From a virus, in IMG/VR virus record IMGVR_UViG_3300042308_001371, positions 17,766-81,765 of that record: a DNA stretch of 64,000 nucleotides; one strand, written 5' to 3'. Position 1 is the first letter of the stretch; every line of letters starts with the position of its first letter. The notes beneath the pieces are model-generated. The model saw only the letters and a program-made list of their open reading frames with translations, was not told where the DNA came from and did not search any database. Shown one piece after another: positions 24,663-32,454 of this stretch. The position numbers were made by a program, and so were the translations under genes.

Positions 24663-26861
24663 ATGTCAGATTTTGATCCAGAGGATATTATTAATGAGCC
24701 ACCCCTTATATCGGATTTTGATCCAGAAGATATTGCAAATGAACCTGCAATTCAAATGGATCAGCAAGAAGAGATCCCTTTAACTCCAATTACAGAACAA
24801 ATAACAACCCCAATGGTAGGATATGGAATAGGAAAAGCAGCTCAAACTGGAATTGAAAAAACAGGCAAAGCAATATTAGAAGCTCCTGAAAAAATAGCTA
24901 TGAAAATTGGAGGACTTACTCCAGAGCAAGTAGATTATTATAAACAAAATTATATAGATATAGAAGCTAATAAAGGTATTTCTCAAGAAGCTATTGACGA
25001 AGCATATTCTAAATTAGAAAGTAAGTTTAAACTAAAAAATATAGAGGCTAATAGGGCAAGGAAAGCTGCAGAATCCGCACTAGATGTTCCAGTTACTCAA
25101 AAATTATCTAAGCAAGCTATGGAAGCTGCGTTACCTAAAGTTTTAAATAAAGTACCCACTGAAAGTGAAGCATTTAAAGGAAAACTACAAGAGAACATAA
25201 CCTCTAAAGTAGACGCTGATTTAAATAGACTTACTAATCTATTAGAACAAAAAAAACAAATGTTAATATCGTCAAGTGATATAGCACAAACCAAAGCAGA
25301 AGAAGCTGCAAAAAATGCTGTAGAAAAGGCTATTCCAAAAAAATCTGTTGGACTTGTAAAAGAAGCAGCTCCAGATTTAAAAGCAATATACAATGAAGCT
25401 TTCGATAAAACAATAGAACAGTATTCTCCAGAAGAGAATAAAGCCAAGGCATCTATTAGTAAAGATATCATTAATATACAAAATGAAATGCAAGATTTAA
25501 AAAATGAAAATTATATCCAATCTAATGTAGAACCTTCTGTAAGAGAAGATCTTATAAAATCAAAAACTACTAAATTAGCAAAAGACTACCCATCCTTATA
25601 TGGATATGAAGATCCTTCTGAAGAATTTATGCCTCAAGTTAGAAAAATAGAAGGAAAATTATCAGATGTTTCTAGTCTTGAAAAAAAAGATGCAGCAGAC
25701 TACCTAAGAGCTTCTAAAGAATTAGGTTGGACGAAGGGAGCTGGTGGCGTTCCTGAAGTATCTAGCGAATTAAGTAAAGAGTATGCAGGTGAGCTTAGAT
25801 CTTTAATGGCTCCAAGTGGGAGCAAATCTGATATTGAATATAAAAGAGTTAGTTCATTACTAAATCAATTAGAAGAAGCAAAGCAAAATAAATTCATAAC
25901 AAGAAATATGGGTGAGGTAGTTGATGATGAAATTATAGGTAAATTTGATCCAGAGTCAGTTAGTATAGATTTAAATAATAGAAAAACAATAAATAAAGTT
26001 TTAAATCCTAGTCAGGCAGATTTAAAAGATCCTGCTATAAAAGAAGCAAAAATAGCATTAGATAGACTTGTTGAAAATCCTGATTTAGTAGATGAGATAA
26101 AACAAGCTGCAATTAAAGCAAATTTACTAGATGAAAAAAAGGCATTTAAATTCGGACCATTTGATGCATTAAGATTAAGCTTTGCTACAGGGGCATCATC
26201 ATTTCTTCCAGTTGGTGTGTACGAGGGAATGAAGTATACTAAAACTCCTGAAGGGGCATATAAATTAGCAACATTAGTTCCTAGATTAGGAGACATTGCA
26301 GCTAATTACCCTACTACTAGTAAGATAATTAGTAAGGTTACTAAAGGGGCACTTAAAGCACTTCCTTTTGGAGGAGCTGCAGTAGGAGCAGTAGCTGCTC
26401 AAGCCGCAGAAGAAGCATTTAGTCCAGAACCTTCAGGAGCAAATCCAGAAATGCCAGAATACTGGCTAGAAAAAGGTGTTCGTAATCCCGAAGAGCAGGT
26501 GCAAAGAGCTAGATTGGCTAGTTTTAAACAAGGTCTTCCTAATCAAGGGGCTTATGACAAAATGCCATCTGCTTATGAAAAACCAGAAATCAAAGCTTAC
26601 AAAGAAAGAGTTTTGGAAGCTGAGAAGGCAAAAAAACTTAAACCAAACTACGTAGAGAAGCTGGACACTACAGATTCTAATGAATTACAGAACATTTTAA
26701 ATACCTTACAATCTGGTCAAGATAAAGTTTCTCAAGAATATGGCAATGTTTTATCTAAGATAATAGATGCTCCAGAATCACAAAAGCAAGCTACGCTATT
26801 TGGGTTAAATCAACAACCAGCTTTTAGAGAACTTATTAGGAATATTAAAAATAAAGGATAG
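24663..26861 (+). CDS. large internal virion protein
   Basis: A 732-residue, Lys/Glu-rich helical protein. The N-terminus carries a duplicated motif SDFDPEDI-x-NEP (residues 2-13 and 17-28). Residues about 560-590 (GALKALPFGGAAVGAVAAQAA) form a Gly/Ala hydrophobic segment like those of the other ejection proteins, and residues about 500-525 are also hydrophobic. No muramidase motif is seen. It is the last large gene of the ejection block. Confidence 0.7.
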   Translation: MSDFDPEDIINEPPLISDFDPEDIANEPAIQMDQQEEIPLTPITEQITTPMVGYGIGKAAQTGIEKTGKAILEAPEKIAMKIGGLTPEQVDYYKQNYIDIEANKGISQEAIDEAYSKLESKFKLKNIEANRARKAAESALDVPVTQKLSKQAMEAALPKVLNKVPTESEAFKGKLQENITSKVDADLNRLTNLLEQKKQMLISSSDIAQTKAEEAAKNAVEKAIPKKSVGLVKEAAPDLKAIYNEAFDKTIEQYSPEENKAKASISKDIINIQNEMQDLKNENYIQSNVEPSVREDLIKSKTTKLAKDYPSLYGYEDPSEEFMPQVRKIEGKLSDVSSLEKKDAADYLRASKELGWTKGAGGVPEVSSELSKEYAGELRSLMAPSGSKSDIEYKRVSSLLNQLEEAKQNKFITRNMGEVVDDEIIGKFDPESVSIDLNNRKTINKVLNPSQADLKDPAIKEAKIALDRLVENPDLVDEIKQAAIKANLLDEKKAFKFGPFDALRLSFATGASSFLPVGVYEGMKYTKTPEGAYKLATLVPRLGDIAANYPTTSKIISKVTKGALKALPFGGAAVGAVAAQAAEEAFSPEPSGANPEMPEYWLEKGVRNPEEQVQRARLASFKQGLPNQGAYDKMPSAYEKPEIKAYKERVLEAEKAKKLKPNYVEKLDTTDSNELQNILNTLQSGQDKVSQEYGNVLSKIIDAPESQKQATLFGLNQQPAFRELIRNIKNKG

Positions 26862-26864
26862 TTT

Positions 26865-27134
26865 ATGCAAGATCACTTAGATAAAATGGACGAAAAGCTA
26901 GATCGCATTGAAGATAAAATATCTAATATTGATGTAACTCTTGCTAAACAAGCTAAAGATCTGGAACATCATATCTATCGCACAGATCTTGCAGAAGAAC
27001 AGATAAAATTAGTTAAAGAAGAGATTCTTCCAATTAAAAAGCATGTGGCATTAGTGGATGCTTCGCTTAGAATAATGGGAGCTATAGCGTCTGTAGTGAC
27101 TTTTATTGCCGCAATTTATAAACTATTGCTCTAA
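26865..27134 (+). CDS. coiled-coil protein with C-terminal membrane anchor (XhlA-like)
   Basis: An 89-residue protein. Residues 1-60 form a heptad-patterned coiled coil (LDKMDEKLDRIEDKISNID), and residues 68-89 are a single membrane segment ending in YKLLL. This layout is that of the haemolysin XhlA/holin-accessory family, which helps lysis in several phages. It is the last + strand gene. A small - strand membrane gene overlaps its 3' end in antisense. Confidence 0.7.
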   Translation: MQDHLDKMDEKLDRIEDKISNIDVTLAKQAKDLEHHIYRTDLAEEQIKLVKEEILPIKKHVALVDASLRIMGAIASVVTFIAAIYKLLL

Positions 27135-27258
27135 GATATACAACAAATATTGGCATCAGTAGAAGACCTATAGATGACTCTACAGGATCATTACTTAAAA
27201 ATAGCTTGAAAGAATTTACAAGTATTACTACAATTGAAATTAATCTAACATAATCCAT
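27103..27258 (-). CDS. small two-span membrane protein, unknown
   Basis: A 51-residue - strand frame. ATG at 27258 follows the stop of the upstream beta-barrel-like gene by two bases, with GGAG eight bases before. It has two hydrophobic stretches (VRLISIVVILVNSFKLF and GLLLMPIFVVYLRAIV). It overlaps the end of the + strand XhlA-like gene by 32 bases. It is probably the last gene of the - strand transcription unit and a lysis-accessory candidate. Confidence 0.55.
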   Translation of the reverse strand: MDYVRLISIVVILVNSFKLFLSNDPVESSIGLLLMPIFVVYLRAIVYKLRQ

Positions 27259-27260
27259 AA

Positions 27261-27665
27261 TTAAAACTCCAAACTCAAAGCATGAGTTATTATTCCAAAA
27301 GACACTAAATTATTAATTTTAATAGTATCTGTAATGGGTATCTTAAAGTTTAATCCGATAACTGGGGTAAATCCGAAAATTGAGGGAGGTATAATTCCAC
27401 GCTTTTGAAAGGTATCAAAATTGGTATTATATCCACCTAGCATAAAATCTGTATACTCTGATAGCTTGAAGCTAGATATTGGTCCAACAACATTTCCACA
27501 GGCTGAATCTTTACCCTTAAGAATACCCACCTTAGCCTTATCACTTCCAGCCATAGCTATAATATATTCATTATGGATCGTTCCAACATTATTTATTGTA
27601 TTACAGTAGTTTAATTTAGGGGCCATGTAGTGATGTGTTATTCCCCCGTAGATCAATGATATCAC
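27261..27665 (-). CDS. beta-barrel-like protein with terminal Phe
   Basis: A 134-residue protein with a GTG start preceded by a strong GGAGGAGAG. It is composed of alternating-pattern strands (SLIYGGITHHYM, DFMLGGYNTNFD, NNLVSFGIITHALSLEF). The final residues SLEF end in Phe, like outer-membrane beta-barrels recognised by BAM. No signal peptide is visible, so it either uses another start or is not exported. The 145-residue gene at 37255 ends in the similar ALEF. Overlap with the small membrane gene upstream resembles nested lysis genes, but that is inference. Confidence 0.6.
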   Translation of the reverse strand: MISLIYGGITHHYMAPKLNYCNTINNVGTIHNEYIIAMAGSDKAKVGILKGKDSACGNVVGPISSFKLSEYTDFMLGGYNTNFDTFQKRGIIPPSIFGFTPVIGLNFKIPITDTIKINNLVSFGIITHALSLEF

Positions 27666-27768
27666 GCCTCTCCTCCATTCCAGTATAAAGCTTATGACAC
27701 GCTAAGAATCCTATCATAAATGATAAGAACATAGAAGTTATAAATGTCCCCCAGTTCATATCCTTCAT
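27616..27768 (-). CDS. small membrane protein overlapping the beta-barrel gene
   Basis: A 50-residue frame. Its ATG shares the A of the ClpX-like gene stop (TAATG). Residues 5-25 form a membrane segment (WGTFITSMFLSFMIGFLACH) with a Cys at its end, a possible but imperfect lipobox. The rest is short and polar. It overlaps the next gene by 50 bases in another frame, so the pair recalls nested spanin genes. The function is not proven. Confidence 0.55.
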   Translation of the reverse strand: MKDMNWGTFITSMFLSFMIGFLACHKLYTGMEERRDIIDLRGNNTSLHGP

Positions 27769-28694
27769 TAGTATACCCACTTAGGCTTACCACTCAGCAC
27801 TACCATGGAGTCTAGCGTGAATTTCTTTGGTTTAATTGCTAAACTAGGAGCTTCAAACTGAGCGTTTAGCAACGCTTCATCTAATACGCTATGCAAGCCT
27901 CTAGCTCCTAATCCCTTCTCAATAGCCTTCTGAGCTATGATATTAATAGCACTATCCTGTACTACAAGCTCAATACCTTCGCTCAAAAACCACTCTTTAA
28001 ATGAGTTTAAGATAGATCCCTTGGAGTCACGTAGGATCTTCCTGTAATCATCAAATTTAAGCTCCTGAAGCTGCGTGATAACTGGGAATCTTCCCAAGAA
28101 TTCTGGGATCATTCCAAAATCCATAAGAGTAGGAACTGAAGCAGACTCTAGACCCACAAAAGCTCCAGAGCATATAAACATAATATCTTTAGTATTCATT
28201 TTTTTATCGTACTCCCCATTCTGAGAATATCTAGAAATATATGGAACATCGCTACCTTCTAGTAGTTTTAAAAGAGATTGCTGTACGCCAAGTCCGTTAA
28301 CATCAGCTCCTCCGTCTTGACTAGTCTTCTTCTTAATTTTATCTATTTCATCAATGTAGATAATTGATTTAGAAGCTTTCTTTTCATCTCCCTCACAAAT
28401 ACCTAGCAGATCGGTAATAAGTTCTTCAACACTCCTACCCTGATATCCAGAAGAAGTAAACTGAGTTGCATCGCTTGTCAAGAAACTTACTCCAAGAATT
28501 CTAGATAAGATAGAAACTAGGTAAGTCTTACCACATCCAGTAGGTCCAATTAGAAGCACGTTAGATTTTTTTATTGTACTACCATTCATTCTTTTAAAAT
28601 GATTATATGCAGCAACTGATAAAGATCTTTTAGTCTTTTCATGACCAATCACGTACTCATCTAATTCTTTTTTAATTTGCTCTGGGGTTTTCAT
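27768..28694 (-). CDS. ClpX-like AAA+ unfoldase lacking the zinc domain and ClpP-docking loop
   Basis: A 308-residue AAA+ ATPase closest to ClpX: Walker A GPTGCGKT (50-57), pore-loop GYQGRSVEE (83-91, usually GYVG), Walker B YIDEID (113-118), GVQQSLLKLLEG (136-147), arginine-finger box EFLGRFP (198-204) and sensor 2 GLGARGLHS (261-269). It starts at the AAA+ module, with no N-terminal C4 zinc-binding domain. Between GAFVGL and FGMIPEF only about ten residues remain, so the IGF loop that docks ClpP is missing, and the RKH loop is replaced. It is probably an unfoldase or remodeller acting without ClpP. Confidence 0.9.
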   Translation of the reverse strand: MKTPEQIKKELDEYVIGHEKTKRSLSVAAYNHFKRMNGSTIKKSNVLLIGPTGCGKTYLVSILSRILGVSFLTSDATQFTSSGYQGRSVEELITDLLGICEGDEKKASKSIIYIDEIDKIKKKTSQDGGADVNGLGVQQSLLKLLEGSDVPYISRYSQNGEYDKKMNTKDIMFICSGAFVGLESASVPTLMDFGMIPEFLGRFPVITQLQELKFDDYRKILRDSKGSILNSFKEWFLSEGIELVVQDSAINIIAQKAIEKGLGARGLHSVLDEALLNAQFEAPSLAIKPKKFTLDSMVVLSGKPKWVY

Positions 28695-28885
28695 TATGCT
28701 TTCTTTGGAAATACTCTGTTTTCATCTTTATCAAAAAATTCCATTGAAAAAGAGCCATCATCTTTCCATTCAAGCGTATAAGATTCAACTAAGTCTACAT
28801 CTTCAAACAAGTCAGCTAAATCATAAACGTCAATATAATGCTCTCCAGAATCTTCATCTTTTTTAATCTCAATCCTATTTGTCAT
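28694..28885 (-). CDS. small acidic protein, unknown
   Basis: A 63-residue acidic protein (IEIKKDEDSGEHYIDVYDLA). Its stop overlaps the ClpX-like start and its own start overlaps the upstream stop (ATGA-type junctions), so it is translationally coupled on both sides. Its position just before the unfoldase makes an adaptor role possible; the sequence alone does not show it. Confidence 0.6.
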   Translation of the reverse strand: MTNRIEIKKDEDSGEHYIDVYDLADLFEDVDLVESYTLEWKDDGSFSMEFFDKDENRVFPKKA

Positions 28886-29439
28886 TACTTCTCGCTTTCT
28901 GTTATTAAATCTTCAATAGTGGTATTATCTAGTTCTTCTACATTAGCACTATATTGCACATCTTCAAAAGATTCAAGTTGTAATCCTTTAGCAGAATTAT
29001 TTTGAATATCATATCGTCTTTTGTAGTCGTCTGAGTTGATTTCTCTTTGATCCCAAAAATTGTAAGCTAAGTTACCAAGGGATTTACTTTTCTTATTAAA
29101 CTCTTCAACAGCGGCAGTAACTTCAGTTGGGTAAAATCCATTCTGCTCAAAGAACTTAACATGTTCTTTTTTCTTAGATAACTTCTTAGCCTTTTTAAAC
29201 AACCGAGTAGACTCTTGATCAGTATTGAAAGTTCCATGCACGTATTCTTTATAAAAGTTATTTAGCCACTCTTTTTCAGAATCATCTAAAGATCTCATTA
29301 CCTTCTCGCCACTTTCATTTATAATTCCAGAAAGGTACGGAGTTTCAATGAATTCTTGTCTTTGTGCTCTAGCACCCTTTTTATTAAGGTGCTGAAAACT
29401 TTTTTTGTGCTTTTTTGTTTTGCCAGTGTTGTTTATCAT
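28885..29439 (-). CDS. hypothetical basic/helical protein
   Basis: A 184-residue protein with a basic N-terminus (KTKKHKKSFQHLNKKGARAQ) overlapping the upstream gene by 56 bases, then a helical body (SEKEWLNNFYKEYVHGTF, KKAKKLSKKKEHVKFFEQNG) and an acidic C-terminal tail. No family is recognised. The start could also lie further in, because the overlap is long and the ribosome site is weak. It belongs to the operon ending in the ClpX-like gene. Confidence 0.55.
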   Translation of the reverse strand: MINNTGKTKKHKKSFQHLNKKGARAQRQEFIETPYLSGIINESGEKVMRSLDDSEKEWLNNFYKEYVHGTFNTDQESTRLFKKAKKLSKKKEHVKFFEQNGFYPTEVTAAVEEFNKKSKSLGNLAYNFWDQREINSDDYKRRYDIQNNSAKGLQLESFEDVQYSANVEELDNTTIEDLITESEK

Positions 29440-29770
29440 ATTGTTTAGCAGCCTTTAGCATATCCTCATTAACATTAAATATCCCCTCTTTTAACATATA
29501 GTATCGCTGACTATTCTTTCTGTAATCTGGAAAGTGCTTTCCAAAAGTCTGAAAGAAAGTTATTTTCTTAGCTTTCTTTTTAGACTGGTCAGGTTTCCAG
29601 ATAGATCTATAAATAAAGAAAATCAAATAGTTGGGTACAGCTTGAACACCAGATTCAATTCTAAGATCATTAATAAAATCAAGAACATCTCTACTATCTT
29701 GTCTTGGCTTCTTTCCTGACTTAGGCTTTTCTTCTATAAGTTTAAGCAACTCTTCTATTGATTTTCCCAT
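29384..29770 (-). CDS. hypothetical basic protein
   Basis: A 128-residue protein: an N-terminal helix (SIEELLKLIEEKPKSGKK), a central hydrophobic/aromatic helix (NYLIFFIYRSIWKPDQ) and a very basic C-terminal half with RYYMLKEGIF. The high Lys/Tyr content suggests nucleic-acid binding, but there is no definite fold match. It ends inside the next gene. Confidence 0.55.
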   Translation of the reverse strand: MGKSIEELLKLIEEKPKSGKKPRQDSRDVLDFINDLRIESGVQAVPNYLIFFIYRSIWKPDQSKKKAKKITFFQTFGKHFPDYRKNSQRYYMLKEGIFNVNEDMLKAAKQYDKQHWQNKKAQKKFSAP

Positions 29771-29777
29771 ATAACCC

Positions 29778-30542
29778 TTAAAATGTTAAGTTCATTTTTC
29801 TACTTGTAGATCCCAACTGCTTTTTAATTTTAGACATATTTTCAGGTTTTACATTTCTTTCAAAACGTATACTTAAAGGTGCTGAAATTAAAGGACACTT
29901 AGAATACGTAACAGTAGCATTTCCAAATATACTTGCAATTGATTCAGAATGTGTTTGCTTAAACAACTTCTTACTACATGTAACATTAGCAACCTCATCA
30001 GCATGGCCAGCTTTTACAGCATTATCTCCAAACAACCACAGTTCATTAATGATAGCTGCGTCATAATCAGCTTTAGACATTCCAGACCTCTTCGATGCTG
30101 CATCTGACATTTTAGATAGTAATGCTTGAATATGGGTTAGTCTTGAATTTAACTCTCCGGGAACTTGACCAGAGATACCTGAAACAGATCCTCTGTGACT
30201 CATAAGAGTTCCAGATGGTGTGATATACCTTGCTCCAAGCTCTTGAACAATTTGATATCCCATAGATGCTGCAAAAATAGTAACTGTGTGTATTTTAATA
30301 TTAAGAGCTTTAATAATATCAATAAATTGTAATCCAGCAGTTACAGAACCGCCCGGTGTATCCATAACTAGGTATAGTTCCTTTTCACTAAACGACTTTT
30401 CAATAATTTCTACAGTCTTCTTAGAAACGTACCCATCAGACACCGCCTGATTAAATACTACACAATTCTTTTCATTTAGTTCAATATCTTTAGCATGTAC
30501 CATAGTTGACAATAGGGTTAGACTTAATAAAATTCTAAGCAT
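29778..30542 (-). CDS. exported ClpP-like serine protease
   Basis: A 254-residue protein. The start at 30542 is chosen because it gives a signal peptide (LRILLSLTLLSTMVHA, cut near residue 17) with GGAG upstream; an ATG 27 bases earlier has no such support. The S14 fold is clear: oxyanion loop MDTPGGSV (60-67), catalytic Ser in AASMGYQ (Ser93) and His in LMSHRG (His116). The third catalytic residue is less certain. Export would place it in the periplasm, away from any Clp ATPase; it may act on envelope or incoming phage proteins. Confidence 0.85.
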   Translation of the reverse strand: MLRILLSLTLLSTMVHAKDIELNEKNCVVFNQAVSDGYVSKKTVEIIEKSFSEKELYLVMDTPGGSVTAGLQFIDIIKALNIKIHTVTIFAASMGYQIVQELGARYITPSGTLMSHRGSVSGISGQVPGELNSRLTHIQALLSKMSDAASKRSGMSKADYDAAIINELWLFGDNAVKAGHADEVANVTCSKKLFKQTHSESIASIFGNATVTYSKCPLISAPLSIRFERNVKPENMSKIKKQLGSTSRKMNLTF

Positions 30543-30561
30543 GAATACTCCATAAAATGAA

Positions 30562-30579
30562 ACAAACAAAATCGTTTGT
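30562..30579. promoter_or_regulatory. inverted repeat, possible operator
   Basis: ACAAAC-AAAATC-GTTTGT lies between the -10 box at 30586 and the protease start codon, about where transcription would begin. A repressor or an RNA hairpin could act here. Confidence 0.4.
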
Positions 30580-30585
30580 AAATAA

Positions 30586-30614
30586 AATATACTAAATTAG
30601 TAAACAAATAACAA
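30586..30614 (-). promoter_or_regulatory. sigma70-like promoter for the exported protease
   Basis: Read on the - strand: TTGTTA, a 17-base spacer, TATATT. It lies in the gap between the MazG-like gene and the protease start. Confidence 0.5.
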
Positions 30615-30617
30615 GGA

Positions 30618-30923
30618 TTATTTTATTAAAATAACTCCATTATCAAAACCGCCTCTTTCCAAGCACTTATCTTCTCTTTTTTTAAATACTTCTTCTACAA
30701 TATTTTGCTTAACTACTAAAGCTTTTAAAACTTCTAAAACATCAGCTAACTCTTCTATCAGATTTTCATTACTGGTAGCATTTAATACCTCATTAGCTTC
30801 TTCTACTAATTTATTCTTTAATAATAAAAGCATTTCATCTTCGGAAGCTACTCTAGTAACTAAAGTATCTCCTCTCTCCTTAAATACAAACTCCACAATT
30901 TTATCTCTTACCAACTTTTCCAT
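30618..30923 (-). CDS. MazG-like NTP pyrophosphohydrolase
   Basis: A 101-residue protein. It begins MEKLVRDKIVEF, the usual LVRDKIP-type start of phosphoribosyl-ATP pyrophosphohydrolase-like members of the all-alpha NTP pyrophosphatase superfamily. The metal-binding helices carry KLVEEANEVLNA and ENLIEELADVLEVLKAL (E-x3-E and E-E-x-x-D). Such phage enzymes hydrolyse non-canonical or excess nucleotides. Its start overlaps the upstream small gene (TAATG). Confidence 0.85.
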   Translation of the reverse strand: MEKLVRDKIVEFVFKERGDTLVTRVASEDEMLLLLKNKLVEEANEVLNATSNENLIEELADVLEVLKALVVKQNIVEEVFKKREDKCLERGGFDNGVILIK

Positions 30924-31078
30924 TAAAATAACTCTTTTCCAAGGGATGTTTTTTTTAATTCTATCTCTGCTTCACGAATACTAAGGATCTCTATAGCTTC
31001 TTCTACAGATAAACAATTAGACTCTAGTAAAATCATTAGTATTCGAATATCAGGGATACTAGAAGTAGGAAAGCTCAT
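30923..31078 (-). CDS. small helical protein with SLGKELF tail
   Basis: A 51-residue frame. Its ATG overlaps the HNH gene stop (ATGA) and its TAA overlaps the MazG-like start (TAATG). It contains NCLSVEEAIEILSIREAEIE and ends KTSLGKELF, a form of the shared tail of this phage. The GGAAAAGAG encoding G-K-E also serves as ribosome site for the MazG-like gene. Confidence 0.6.
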   Translation of the reverse strand: MSFPTSSIPDIRILMILLESNCLSVEEAIEILSIREAEIELKKTSLGKELF

Positions 31079-31467
31079 TTCTTATTCTCTCTTCTTGCTA
31101 AAGCCCTATCACCGCTTTCGGATAGACTTTTAGATTTATGACATAGCCAGCATATAGACTGAACATTGTCCTCATCACAGAATAGCCTACTTATGACTTT
31201 ATTCCAATCCTTATCTTTCCCAGAATCCTCTACTGGCACAACTGGATCAATATGGTCAACATCCATTTTACCAGCAATTGCAGAAGGATGCTCAATTTGG
31301 ATATACTCTATAGATCTTTTACCAGTATAGATTATTTGCTCACACAAGGGACACTGGTGTAGCTCTGGACCTATCTTAGTCTTTTTTTTCGCTTTTAATA
31401 TCGGACTCCACTGCTTTGTTAACTTTCTCAACGCTGACATTATTTTTGCTTGGAATCGTTTGTCCAT
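31075..31467 (-). CDS. HNH endonuclease
   Basis: A 130-residue protein. CPLC (39-42) and CWLC near the end form the zinc site, and MDVDHIDPVVPV supplies the HNH catalytic His (D-H-I-D-P). The dense Asn/Cys region FCDEDNVQSICWLCHKSKS completes the beta-beta-alpha-metal fold. Small HNH enzymes act as phage homing, packaging or host-DNA nucleases; no evidence separates these here. Its first 92 bases overlap the upstream gene. Confidence 0.85.
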   Translation of the reverse strand: MDKRFQAKIMSALRKLTKQWSPILKAKKKTKIGPELHQCPLCEQIIYTGKRSIEYIQIEHPSAIAGKMDVDHIDPVVPVEDSGKDKDWNKVISRLFCDEDNVQSICWLCHKSKSLSESGDRALARRENKK

Positions 31468-31822
31468 CCAGTTTCTCCAGTTTCTTTACTTCAAGTCTTG
31501 GTCTAATTTTTTCTTCGACCTTTAATTCAATCTTCTTCTCACTATGTCTAACAAGTTTATCTTTAATCTCAGTTAGTCCGTAGTCTTGCAGTTGATTGAA
31601 TTGATCAACTTGTGGAAAACTTTTAGAAACGAATGGGCTTCTAAACCAATCACCCACTGTCGCTAAATATAACTGTCCATCATCAGCTTCAATCAATGTA
31701 CCTGAACTATGAGACAGGATAGTTGCTTTCTTAGGAACTACCCAATGCCTAGCTGCAGCATTTAGCGAATCACTATTTACTACTTGATCTAAAGTTACTT
31801 TCATTGTTCTAACTACATTCAT
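31376..31822 (-). CDS. hypothetical protein with Lys/Glu-rich tail
   Basis: A 148-residue protein. Residues 1-60 look like a small beta domain (TILSHSSGTLIEADDGQLYL), and residues 85-148 are Lys/Glu-rich and probably extended or coiled. Its C-terminal 92 bases overlap the start of the HNH gene. The ATG lies inside the end of the upstream zinc-ribbon gene. Confidence 0.55.
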   Translation of the reverse strand: MNVVRTMKVTLDQVVNSDSLNAAARHWVVPKKATILSHSSGTLIEADDGQLYLATVGDWFRSPFVSKSFPQVDQFNQLQDYGLTEIKDKLVRHSEKKIELKVEEKIRPRLEVKKLEKLDGQTIPSKNNVSVEKVNKAVESDIKSEKKD

Positions 31823-31985
31823 CGTTTACCTCTATATAATCTTCGTTATTTGCCAAAATTCTAATATAATGCTCTGTCTCATCAACAGAAAGCTTTCCAC
31901 AACTACAACTTACAAATTGTCCGGGATATGATGAGTAAACTAAATCTGAACATTTTAAACACATGAATTTAGTTTTTTTAAACAT
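31809..31985 (-). CDS. small zinc-ribbon protein
   Basis: A 58-residue protein with CLKCSDLVYSSYPGQFVSCS and CG a residue later: a CxxC plus CxCG pair. The following SVDETEHYIRIL matches a widespread small zinc-ribbon family (CxxCG..ES....F..C.CG...VDGG..Y.R). It overlaps the next gene by 14 bases. Confidence 0.7.
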   Translation of the reverse strand: MFKKTKFMCLKCSDLVYSSYPGQFVSCSCGKLSVDETEHYIRILANNEDYIEVNDECS

Positions 31986-31987
31986 AT

Positions 31988-32269
31988 CTATCCCTTCTTT
32001 TTAACTGCTCTAAATCCACAAGCAGATTTACATAATTCTAAAAATCCCATGGGTAATTCAGTTATAGAAACTTCGGCTCCACATTTAGGACATTCGTTAC
32101 ACGTATATTTTTTAATCTTTTCAACAGATTTCTCTACTTTAAACACCTTAACATCTTTATTTTTATCTTGCAACAACTTTTTTAGTTTATCTATTTGTTT
32201 TTTTAAATCTTCTATCTCTCTTTCAAGTTCATATTCAATTTCTAAATTAGGCTTTCTTTTTCGTCCCAT
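31988..32269 (-). CDS. coiled coil plus C-terminal zinc ribbon
   Basis: A 93-residue protein. Residues 10-52 form a Lys/Glu/Leu coiled coil (DLKKQIDKLKKLLQDKNKD). After it comes CNECPKCGAEVS and, later, LCKSACGF, four or more Cys consistent with zinc binding. Coiled coil plus ribbon recalls small transcription accessory factors, but no known family is confirmed. It lies two bases upstream of the zinc-ribbon gene at 31985. Confidence 0.65.
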   Translation of the reverse strand: MGRKRKPNLEIEYELEREIEDLKKQIDKLKKLLQDKNKDVKVFKVEKSVEKIKKYTCNECPKCGAEVSITELPMGFLELCKSACGFRAVKKKG

Positions 32270-32297
32270 ACTACTCTCCTTAGAAAGTAAACTTGAT

Positions 32298-32444
32298 TTA
32301 TTTATACTTCAAATCTGATAGTTCTTTTTCTAAATCTTTTATCCTTTTTTTATATTTAGCTAAAATTCTTTTATTAATAATAGATTGTTTAATAAAAACA
32401 TATGACATAGATATAATAGATAGTACGAGTGAAATTATTAACAC
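32298..32444 (-). CDS. small membrane protein with coiled-coil tail
   Basis: A 48-residue frame with a GTG start and AAAGGAAGATTA upstream. One membrane segment (IISLVLSIISMSYVFI) is followed by a basic helix ending KDLEKELSDLKYK. It starts 11 bases after the stop of another small membrane gene, suggesting a pair. Confidence 0.5.
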   Translation of the reverse strand: MLIISLVLSIISMSYVFIKQSIINKRILAKYKKRIKDLEKELSDLKYK

Positions 32445-32454
32445 TAATCTTCCT

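Noticed and set aside
27768-30542. A phage-encoded ClpXP protease made of the two Clp-like proteins
   Set aside because: The ClpX-like protein lacks the ClpP-docking loop and the ClpP-like protein has an export signal, so they should be in different compartments.
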